Shown: piece by piece, positions 51,944 to 59,555 of the stretch
Layout of the letters: the number at the start of each line of letters is the position of its first letter
How positions within the stretch are numbered: position 1 is the first letter of the stretch
Assembly: GCA_964567435.1 (NCBI GenBank)
Contig: CAZMMQ010000008.1
Coordinates: 1 to 64,000, forward strand
From: RFSX01 sp964567435
GTDB lineage: Bacteria > Bacteroidota > Bacteroidia > Chitinophagales > Saprospiraceae
DNA: 64,000 nt
Direction: 5' to 3'
Notes under the pieces: model-generated
Told to the model about the DNA's origin: nothing
The model's database searches: none
The model's input: only the letters and a program-made list of their open reading frames with translations
Translations under genes and position numbers: made by a program

Positions 51944-52254
51944 AGTCTAACTTTTTGATGGCATAAATCTGGAAATTTCCACTATATTATATTGTAGTTT
52001 GCTCATTTTCGGCGCATTACATGATTATTATGGCATATCCTTAGGGGATACGCCAAATATCTTTAATTAATATAGTAACAAACGAATTAATTCAGAATTA
52101 ACAGACAACCTGTCAATAGCTACCTTGATATCTTTTTGTGGAATATGAAATGTTGGCGAAGAATATTTCTCGACTTCTAGTTAATTGAGATTGCAGGAGA
52201 CTAATTGCTCGAACTCTCCTAAAATCAATATAGAGCATTATCAAAAATTTTAAA
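51944..52254. other. Gene-free 311-bp stretch with one hairpin
   Basis: No coding frame is visible. A 10-bp stem with a 5-nt loop lies at 52031-52055 (TGGCATATCC / GGATACGCCA, one G-T pair) but lacks a T-run on either strand. No TAnnTTTG box serving either divergent gene was found. Confidence 0.5.
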
Positions 52255-52572
52255 ATGAAATATTTACTTTTTATTACCAGTTACTTAATAATATTTGCTT
52301 GTTCCGAAAGCTCAATTTCTAATGAAGCTACTAAGGAAATTCAACTAAGTTTTGAAGAAGAGCTTGTTTGTTTTGAATTTGATGATTTTTCATTAAGTAA
52401 CTTGAGTATTGATGAATTCGGTAAAATTCATAATTCTATTTTGTCTACATTAAATTTAGAGAATCCAGATTTTAATTTTGCAAATACAGAGAATTCTTAC
52501 TCAGAATTTGAATTATTAGCTGAACGCGGTGAATGGCAAGTACAAAAGTTTATTAAATCAAAAAACCCTTAG
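52255..52572 (+). CDS. Small lipoprotein, function unknown
   Basis: The 105-residue protein has a lipoprotein signal with lipobox YLIIFAC (Cys16), then an acidic Asp/Glu-rich sequence (FEEELVCFEFDDFSLSNLSI) and no recognisable domain. Its base composition is more AT-rich than the neighbours. It converges with the dockerin-like gene, with 4 bp between them. It may be a recently acquired or fast-evolving surface lipoprotein. Confidence 0.6.
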   Translation: MKYLLFITSYLIIFACSESSISNEATKEIQLSFEEELVCFEFDDFSLSNLSIDEFGKIHNSILSTLNLENPDFNFANTENSYSEFELLAERGEWQVQKFIKSKNP

Positions 52573-52576
52573 TTCT

Positions 52577-54361
52577 TTATAGTCCTAAAGTCTCATAATA
52601 ATCCAAATCGCCCTTCAGAACACCTATGAATTGCTTATCTTCTGCAAAACCATAGAATAGGTCTTGAATATTGTAGGTTTGAATGAGATTCATATTATCC
52701 GTCTCTTCTGGATTCGGCATGAAGTCCACACTACTTTTAGTATAAAAGACCCACTGTCTTTCCTCTGGCCACTCTGATTCGGCTTGGCCTTGTAGATTAC
52801 GTAGTAGGTGTAAGTCCTCCACATCTACTTTTCCGTCTTCATTAACATCTGCCGCGAGATAGGTGTACGGCATTGTAAAGAATCTCTCGCCTCGGATGTA
52901 GCCTTCTAATATAGAAATATCAGAATCATCTACACGTGAAACATCTCCTTCTTTATAGGCATATATCTCATAATCACGATTTAATGTCAGCTCATCAGTA
53001 CTATACGTTCCTTGTGGACTTGTTCTCAGAGATTTGAAGACTTGATACCTATTAAGTATACCTGATTCTGTCGTGTTAGCTTGTGCGGCCATATCTCGAT
53101 GTGTTATCATAACATTTTCTATGGGATGCCCTATTGGATTCGTTACGCTTCCTGAGGCAAGAGGTCTGGTCCCAATCAGTGGTGCACAGTTAGGAATATT
53201 GGCGCCGTTATTCTGTACGACTACATGTACCCGGCAAAATGACTGTCGGCCATGGTCATCTGTAACATACAATGGAATATCATTTAATCCTACATTCTGA
53301 CAGGTAAAGGTACGTGGCGCATTTAAGCTATCTTGTCTGAAAGAAAAATCCAGTGGTCTATTATGACAAGGGTGAAAACTATTAATATTCACATCACTAC
53401 CCCATAGCTCTACCCGACCATTATCTACTATCCCATCACCATCTGTATCTTCTGGCCATAGTACTATATTTATCGTTGCTAAACAGTATGGAACTGGTTT
53501 TACATTATCTGTTACAATAACTGTTGTTTGGCATCTTTCCTTTTGGCCGCAGCCAAATAAAACTTCATACTCAAATGAAGTCCGCCCTATTGGGTATGTG
53601 CCTGACGCATCATGAGACGTCGTATCAGCAAACATAGAATTGTTCGTCACCGTAAAGCCGCCGGAACAGGATTCTCCAAAAACAGAAACAAAAGGAACAT
53701 TCACGAAACTACTATCACAATCTACTGCATCCACCACAAGTTCAGTTGGACACTTTACTTCTGGCTTCGTACCATTGCTTATAATAAACTGCTGAACAAA
53801 GGTGAATCTACCTTCGCCGGTGTTTGGATTAAATGTACACCAATTGATTACTGTCCATGTCCTTAATATTTTTCTGCAATCTGAACCTGCTGAAAATACT
53901 TGGTCTCTCATGGAGGTCCCTACTTGACTGCACAATACATGTAATATTGTGGGCCTGCGAAATTCACGAGGGATACTATCTAAATCTATATCTGTCGTAC
54001 AACCCGTCAGATAAAGATCCGTTTCAGGCCATATGATATTATCTTCTTCAGTAAATTCTCCTGCCAGTAAGGTAATTCGCTGTGAGCACTCTAGTAGGTC
54101 TTGATTCTCGTCCTTGGTTTCCCAGGTTCTGATAATAGTCCCCACATTGCATGAATTAAGATTATAATCATTACGGCTAGGACCGGCATCAGTTTTCTTA
54201 CCATTATTGACAATAAAAGCGGATCCATAAACTGATAAATCGCTGGTTTGAACTGTGCATGGGAAGGATAAATCCGCAGGACATTCAAGCGTAATGCTTG
54301 CACTAACATCATTAATGAGTAGTACTATACTGAGTACAGTCGATAGGAGAATGAGTTTCAT
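52577..54361 (-). CDS. Secreted HYR-like protein with C-terminal dockerin repeat
   Basis: I start at the ATG at 54361 (594 aa, MKLILLSTVLSIVLLINDVS signal), not the one seven codons earlier. Residues about 25-330 are Cys-containing HYR-like beta domains (ITLECPADLSFPCTVQ, KPEVKCPTELVVDAVDC, VKPVPYCLATINIVLWPEDT). A type I dockerin-like pair lies at about 490-535: VSRVDDSDISILEGYIRGE, then ADVNEDGKVDVEDLHLLRNL with Asp/Asn calcium-loop residues. The end (FIGVLKGDLDYYETLGL) matches the segment that in relatives precedes a T9SS sorting domain, but no such domain follows. Function unknown; probably surface or periplasmic. Confidence 0.82.
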   Translation of the reverse strand: MKLILLSTVLSIVLLINDVSASITLECPADLSFPCTVQTSDLSVYGSAFIVNNGKKTDAGPSRNDYNLNSCNVGTIIRTWETKDENQDLLECSQRITLLAGEFTEEDNIIWPETDLYLTGCTTDIDLDSIPREFRRPTILHVLCSQVGTSMRDQVFSAGSDCRKILRTWTVINWCTFNPNTGEGRFTFVQQFIISNGTKPEVKCPTELVVDAVDCDSSFVNVPFVSVFGESCSGGFTVTNNSMFADTTSHDASGTYPIGRTSFEYEVLFGCGQKERCQTTVIVTDNVKPVPYCLATINIVLWPEDTDGDGIVDNGRVELWGSDVNINSFHPCHNRPLDFSFRQDSLNAPRTFTCQNVGLNDIPLYVTDDHGRQSFCRVHVVVQNNGANIPNCAPLIGTRPLASGSVTNPIGHPIENVMITHRDMAAQANTTESGILNRYQVFKSLRTSPQGTYSTDELTLNRDYEIYAYKEGDVSRVDDSDISILEGYIRGERFFTMPYTYLAADVNEDGKVDVEDLHLLRNLQGQAESEWPEERQWVFYTKSSVDFMPNPEETDNMNLIQTYNIQDLFYGFAEDKQFIGVLKGDLDYYETLGL

Positions 54362-54550
54362 GTTTAAGTCTTGTATAAACAAACTATGAGTATATGCTCT
54401 AAGGCCTTGAATTTAGTAAAAAATACGGCCCTCTATAAATAACAGTCTTAAAGTTACATATGCTGCGTAGCTCTTATGTATTCAAGGCATTTTTTAAGAT
54501 AAATCGTGGCATGGAATGTGATTACATATTAAGAATAATGATAATGTGAA

Positions 54551-57007
54551 ATGCGGGTACTGAAATTTGGTGGGACCTCTGTGGCCAATGCTACACGTCT
54601 GAAGGCTGTGTCAGACATTGTTATCTCCCTATATAAAGCGAATAACGCTGTACTGGTTGTTGTTTCCGCATTTAGTGGTATGACAGATTTATTATTAGGT
54701 ACTATTGACTTAGCTCAGAAAAGCGATGAGTCATATCTTGCTGATTGTGAGCGGTTTATAACTACTGTCCATCGAGTAGCCTCTGAGCTGCTTCGCCCTG
54801 ACGATTACCAAAACATAAGAGCTGATTTGGCTGAAAATCATGTGAAACTTAAGAATTTGCTCTCTGGTGTATTCTTGATTCAAGAGGCAAGTCCTAAGAC
54901 TAAAGACTTTGTTGTCAGCTTTGGCGAAAGAAATTGTGCTTTCATCTTGTCTACATATTTGAAGGGATTAGGCTATGAGGCAGAATATGTGGATGCAAGA
55001 AAATATATCAAAACCGATGCAAGCTTTGGTGCGGCTGTCGTAGATTTTGAATTGACTAATGAGCTAATAAGCGCTAGTCTCAATAATTCTGGGAAAATAT
55101 ACATTGCCACAGGATTTATAGGCTCAGACAAAGTTACGGGTGTGACGACAACGCTTGGTCGTGGAGGATCTGATTATTCTGCAGCTATTTTTGCGGCAGC
55201 CCTAGATGCTGACGCCTTAGAAATCTGGACAGATGTAAACGGTGTATTGACCACTGATCCTAGAAAGGTTAAAAAAGCTTACACGATTCCTCAACTCAGT
55301 TATCTCGAGGCAGCAGAAATGTCACATTTTGGTGCTAAGGTATTATACACACCCACTATCAGACCAGTAAAGGAAAAACAGATTCCAACCTATATTAAAA
55401 ACACCTTCCTGCCAGAACATCCAGGCACATTAATTCATGATACGCCATCGGAACACAATAAAATTATTTCAGGGTTATCTTCTATAAAAAACATTTCTCT
55501 TATCTCTTTGGAGGGAAGTGGGATGCAGGGAATAGCAGGTACCGCTTATCGTTTTTTTAAGTGTATTGCGGACGGAGAAATTAATGTAATAATGATTACG
55601 CAAGCATCTTCAGAGCATTCTATTTGTATTGCTATTAATGCCGTTGATTCAAGTAAAGCAAAAGTTCAGATTGAAAAGGAATTTGAATTGGAATTAAAAA
55701 GGAAATTAATTGACCCCGTGGTTATTGTAGATAACCTGTGTCTTGTTGCAGTTATTGGTGCCAACATGAAAAATACGCCTGGAGTCGCTGGAAGATTATT
55801 TGAGACATTAGGAAAAAATAGAATTAACATTGAGGCTATTGCACAGGGTTCATCAGAGCTTAATATCACTTGCGCCATATCCCAAAACGATGAAGCCAAA
55901 GCCTTAAACGCTATACATGATGCCTTCTTCCTTTCTGAATGGAAAACTATTCATGTGTATATGATTGGTGTAGGGCTCATTGGTTCTACCCTTATAGAGC
56001 AGATGGTTATGAATAAGAATAAGATTCTAAAGGAAAGTAGAGTTGAATTAATTGTTTGCGGTTTATCTAATTCTACATCTATGTTTTTCTCTGAGGAAGG
56101 TATCTCTCTTTCTGAATTCCAAAGTCAGCTAAGTAAAAGTGATATACCTGCAGACATAAATAATTTTATAGATAAGATTATAGAAGATGACCACCCTCAT
56201 AAATTATTTGTTGATAATACTGCAAGTAAAATAGTACCAGAATACTACACAAGAATCCTAGAAAATAATATTGCCATTTCTACTCCTAATAAAATTGCTT
56301 TATCGAGTGGTCTAGAAAGATATAAGGAGTTGAAAAAATTATCTGTCATCAAGAATGTACCATTGCACTTTGAGACAAATGTTGGTGCTGGTCTTCCGGT
56401 CATCTCTACCTTAAAGAGCTTGACAAGTACAGGAGATAAAATCAAAAAGATAGAGGCAGTACTTTCTGGCTCTGTATCCTATATCTTTAATAAGTTCTCT
56501 TCTGAAAATAGTTTCTATGATATAGTAATGGAGGCTAAAGAATTAGGATTTACGGAACCCGATCCAAGAGATGATCTTTCTGGTTCTGATGTTCGCAGAA
56601 AAATATTAATACTAGCCAGAGAGTCCGGATTCGATATAGAGAATGCAGACATAGAAATCCAAAACCTATTATCAGAGAATTGTCTACAAGCTGATTCAGT
56701 AAACCAGTTTTTTAAATACCTTAAGGAGGACGAACCTCGATTTCAAACGATAGTTAAGGAGGCCGAGTCAGAAAATAAAAAACTACGGTTCATTGCTAGT
56801 TACCAAAATGGGAAAGGCCTGATTGGTTTACAAAAAGTGGGTACGGAAAATCCTTTTTATGGATTGAGTGGTAGTGACAATATGATTGTTATCTATTCTG
56901 AACGATATAGCAATACGCCACTAGTTGTTAGAGGCCCTGGCGCGGGTGCAGCAGTTACTGCGGCCGGTGTGCTTGCTGAGGTTATATCCATAAGTGCCAG
57001 TTTGTAA
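54551..57007 (+). CDS. thrA: Bifunctional aspartokinase/homoserine dehydrogenase
   Basis: At 818 residues it has the length of E. coli ThrA (820). The aspartokinase half (1-290) shows RVLKFGGTSVANATRL, VSFGERNCAFIL and TTLGRGGSDYSAAIFAAAL; two ACT domains follow (about 310-450). The homoserine dehydrogenase half (about 465-818) has VYMIGVGLIGSTLIEQM, TNVGAGLPVISTLKSL, SGSVSYIFNKF and DPRDDLSGSDVRRKILIL. It catalyses steps 1 and 3 of threonine synthesis and is feedback-inhibited in homologues. First gene of thrA-thrB-thrC; no leader-peptide attenuator is visible. Confidence 0.97.
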   Translation: MRVLKFGGTSVANATRLKAVSDIVISLYKANNAVLVVVSAFSGMTDLLLGTIDLAQKSDESYLADCERFITTVHRVASELLRPDDYQNIRADLAENHVKLKNLLSGVFLIQEASPKTKDFVVSFGERNCAFILSTYLKGLGYEAEYVDARKYIKTDASFGAAVVDFELTNELISASLNNSGKIYIATGFIGSDKVTGVTTTLGRGGSDYSAAIFAAALDADALEIWTDVNGVLTTDPRKVKKAYTIPQLSYLEAAEMSHFGAKVLYTPTIRPVKEKQIPTYIKNTFLPEHPGTLIHDTPSEHNKIISGLSSIKNISLISLEGSGMQGIAGTAYRFFKCIADGEINVIMITQASSEHSICIAINAVDSSKAKVQIEKEFELELKRKLIDPVVIVDNLCLVAVIGANMKNTPGVAGRLFETLGKNRINIEAIAQGSSELNITCAISQNDEAKALNAIHDAFFLSEWKTIHVYMIGVGLIGSTLIEQMVMNKNKILKESRVELIVCGLSNSTSMFFSEEGISLSEFQSQLSKSDIPADINNFIDKIIEDDHPHKLFVDNTASKIVPEYYTRILENNIAISTPNKIALSSGLERYKELKKLSVIKNVPLHFETNVGAGLPVISTLKSLTSTGDKIKKIEAVLSGSVSYIFNKFSSENSFYDIVMEAKELGFTEPDPRDDLSGSDVRRKILILARESGFDIENADIEIQNLLSENCLQADSVNQFFKYLKEDEPRFQTIVKEAESENKKLRFIASYQNGKGLIGLQKVGTENPFYGLSGSDNMIVIYSERYSNTPLVVRGPGAGAAVTAAGVLAEVISISASL

Positions 57008-57062
57008 CCAAAATACATATTGTCATAACATTCTGATAATCAGTTAATTACATATAATTTCA

Positions 57063-57995
57063 ATGAAAAAAATACCCTGTAAATGCTTCGCTCCTGCCAC
57101 TGTAGCAAATGTTGCCGTAGGGTATGACGTGCTGGGCTTCGCAATTAACGACTTAGGGGATGAATTAATCGTACGTGAGGGCACAGAACCTGGTCTTAAG
57201 ATTTCTGCAGTGAGGGGAATGAAATCTCTCCCCAAAGATATCATGAATAATACGGCTGGGTATGCTGCTTATAAATTGATGGAGTTATTGGGAGTAACTG
57301 ACATGCCTATAGAAATAGAACTAATAAAAAACATGCCTGTCGGTACTGGTTTAGGTAGCAGCGCGGCAAGTGCGGTGGTCGGTGCTTTTGCAATAAATGA
57401 ATATTTGGGAAGGCCTGCTTCTGAGAAAGACGTGCTCCGATGTGCGACTTTAGCAGAAGAGCTAGCAGATGGTTCTTTCCATGCAGATAATGTAGCGCCT
57501 TCACTTATGGGAGGTATGATCTTGATTAGAGATAATCCTTCTTTAGATGTTATCCGACTCCCTGTGATAGAAGGGCTGAGGGCAGTCGTCATTTATCCTC
57601 ATATTAAGATCTTGACCAAGCATTCAAGGTCTGTACTTAGTGACCAAGTCTCATTGAAGAATCATGTAAAACAATCTGGCAATCTAGCCGCTTTTGTTGC
57701 TGCCTTATATCGAATGGATTTAGATGGATTGCAGCGGTCATTAGAAGATGTAATTATAGAACCGCAGCGTTCTAAACTCATTCCTCATTTCTATGAAATG
57801 AAAGAAGCTGCTCTCTATCACGGTGCTCTAGGTTTTTCTATCTCTGGTGCGGGACCATCGATGTTTGCCCTCTGCGCAAATTCAGTAGTTGCGGAGAACA
57901 TCGTGGACAGTGCTAACCAGATCTATTTTGACAAGGGAGTAGATATCACTAACTACAATAGTGTGATAAATCTTCAAGGCGCCAAAAAGTATTAG
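57063..57995 (+). CDS. thrB: Homoserine kinase
   Basis: The 310-residue protein is a GHMP kinase: CKCFAPATVANVAVGYDVLG, the phosphate loop NMPVGTGLGSSAASAVVGAF, GSFHADNVAPSLMGGMILI and SISGAGPSMFALC. It phosphorylates homoserine for ThrC. It lies 55 bp after thrA, and its stop overlaps a possible GTG of thrC. Confidence 0.97.
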   Translation: MKKIPCKCFAPATVANVAVGYDVLGFAINDLGDELIVREGTEPGLKISAVRGMKSLPKDIMNNTAGYAAYKLMELLGVTDMPIEIELIKNMPVGTGLGSSAASAVVGAFAINEYLGRPASEKDVLRCATLAEELADGSFHADNVAPSLMGGMILIRDNPSLDVIRLPVIEGLRAVVIYPHIKILTKHSRSVLSDQVSLKNHVKQSGNLAAFVAALYRMDLDGLQRSLEDVIIEPQRSKLIPHFYEMKEAALYHGALGFSISGAGPSMFALCANSVVAENIVDSANQIYFDKGVDITNYNSVINLQGAKKY

Positions 57996-58000
57996 TGGAT

Positions 58001-59323
58001 ATGAAGTTGTTCAGTACAAATGATAATCAGAATATAGTAGAGCTAAGAGAGGCGGTATTGAATGCTTTTCCAAAAGACCAAGGTCTATATATGCCAACTC
58101 AAATCTCCGCTCTGACACCAAACTTTTACCAGAATCTTAATCAATATACTTTTTCGGAGTTAAGCTTTATTGTTGCCCAGAGTTTGATTGGTGATTATAT
58201 ACCAGAAAGTGATTTATACCAACTCATATCAAGATCTATAAATTTTAAAGCACCGCTAGTTCATCTCAGTGATAAGATATCTACGTTGGAGTTATTTCAT
58301 GGACCCACTATGGCATTCAAGGATTTTGGTGCAAGATTTATGGCTGAGCTTATCTCTTATTTTCTGAAAGACGAAGACAGAGAGACGACCATCCTTGTGG
58401 CAACGAGTGGCGATACAGGTGGAGCCGTGGCAGCTGGCTTTCATGATGTTCCTGGTATTAATGTAATAATCCTCTACCCTAGTGGAAAGGTTAGTGAGTT
58501 ACAAGAGAAACAATTAACGACTTGGGGAGACAATATCTCTGCGGTTGAAATAGATGGTGTCTTTGATGATTGTCAAGCTTTGGTTAAGCAAGCTTTTATA
58601 GATGATGATTTAAAGGCTAAGTATAATTTTAGCTCTGCTAACTCTATAAACATTGCACGCCTGATACCTCAATCATTCTACTACTTCGAGGGTTTCAAAC
58701 AAGTGAAGGATAAATCAAGACCGATAAGCATGGTGGTGCCTTCAGGGAATTTTGGAAACTTAACTGCTGGGCTTATAGCTAAGAAAATGGGCTTACCTAT
58801 TCATCATTTCGTTGCAGCTACTAATGACAATAATACAGTCCCTGAGTATTTAAGTTCTGGAGAATATAAGGCAAGACCATCTGTACAAACAATCTCCAAT
58901 GCTATGGATGTGGGCAATCCAAGTAATTTTCCGAGGATGTTAGCCTTATATAAATCAGATAATAATGATCCTAGTTCCACGTGGAACAATATGAAAAAAG
59001 ATATCTCTGGGGACTATTATTCTGACCTAGAAACAATGCAGGCAATAAAAGACATCAAACATGAACATGATTATGTGACTGATCCTCATGGCGCTGTTGG
59101 CTATTTAGCTTGTAAAAAGTATTTAGAATCAAACCCAATGCATCAAACTATATTTCTTGAAACAGCACACCCTGGGAAATTTGGCGAACCTATGGAAAGA
59201 GCTCTTGGTAAAATAGAACTACCTACTAGCCTTAAAGAGTATATGGGTAAAACCAAAGTTGCGGATCATTGCTCTAAGAACTATTCGGATTTTAAATCAT
59301 ACCTCTTAAAAATGGATTACTAA
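58001..59323 (+). CDS. thrC: Threonine synthase
   Basis: I use the ATG at 58001 (440 aa); a GTG at 57995 overlapping the thrB stop is possible. It is a PLP fold-type II enzyme: PLP Lys in FHGPTMAFKDFGARFMAEL, phosphate loop VATSGDTGGAVAAGFH, VPSGNFGNLTAGLIAKKMG and DPHGAVGYLA. It converts O-phosphohomoserine to threonine. A perfect parS-like palindrome (58974-58987) lies within its coding sequence, encoding the Ser-Ser-Thr-Trp-Asn part of the protein. Confidence 0.97.
   Translation: MKLFSTNDNQNIVELREAVLNAFPKDQGLYMPTQISALTPNFYQNLNQYTFSELSFIVAQSLIGDYIPESDLYQLISRSINFKAPLVHLSDKISTLELFHGPTMAFKDFGARFMAELISYFLKDEDRETTILVATSGDTGGAVAAGFHDVPGINVIILYPSGKVSELQEKQLTTWGDNISAVEIDGVFDDCQALVKQAFIDDDLKAKYNFSSANSINIARLIPQSFYYFEGFKQVKDKSRPISMVVPSGNFGNLTAGLIAKKMGLPIHHFVAATNDNNTVPEYLSSGEYKARPSVQTISNAMDVGNPSNFPRMLALYKSDNNDPSSTWNNMKKDISGDYYSDLETMQAIKDIKHEHDYVTDPHGAVGYLACKKYLESNPMHQTIFLETAHPGKFGEPMERALGKIELPTSLKEYMGKTKVADHCSKNYSDFKSYLLKMDY
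58973..58988. promoter_or_regulatory. parS-like ParB-binding site 1 (inside thrC)
   Basis: AGTTCCACGTGGAACA contains the perfect 14-bp palindrome GTTCCACGTGGAAC, the core of known chromosomal parS sites. It differs from TGTTCCACGTGGAACA only at the first base. Confidence 0.8.
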
Positions 59324-59358
59324 TAAGAGTCATTTACTACATCTATAAAGATCCTCTA

Positions 59359-59374
59359 TGTTTCACGTGGAACG
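59359..59374. promoter_or_regulatory. parS-like ParB-binding site 2
   Basis: TGTTTCACGTGGAACG matches the parS consensus TGTTYCACGTGRAACA at 15 of 16 positions. It lies 36 bp after the thrC stop in the intergenic region. Confidence 0.85.
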
Positions 59375-59451
59375 AATTACCGTCCAATTTCTTGTTGGCT
59401 TGTATAGAACATTTCATACAGACAGGCCGTTAATTACTTTGTCCTATTTTA

Positions 59452-59470
59452 GATAATGAGTATCATTATC
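59452..59470. promoter_or_regulatory. Fur-box-like palindrome upstream of the M1 peptidase gene
   Basis: GATAATGAGTATCATTATC is a perfect 8-bp inverted repeat around GTA and agrees with the 19-bp E. coli Fur consensus at 17 of 19 positions. With one flanking pair it extends to 9 bp. It lies 85 bp before the peptidase ATG and 3 bp from parS site 3. No T-run follows, so it is not a terminator. Confidence 0.55.
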
Positions 59471-59472
59471 TC

Positions 59473-59488
59473 TGTTTCACGTGGAACC
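59473..59488. promoter_or_regulatory. parS-like ParB-binding site 3
   Basis: TGTTTCACGTGGAACC matches the parS consensus at 15 of 16 positions and is 114 bp from site 2, in the same orientation. Confidence 0.85.
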
Positions 59489-59555
59489 TATCTCTAATGA
59501 TATCTTTCCACTAGGTCTTATACCCTATTACTAAGAATTTTAATATAATCTACTT

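Noticed and set aside
52031..52055. Hairpin as a terminator
   Set aside because: No T-run follows on either strand and neither neighbouring gene ends towards it.
52928..52943. CACGTGAAACA half-site as a fourth parS
   Set aside because: The left arm mismatches at four of five positions; it lies in a coding region 6 kb from the cluster.
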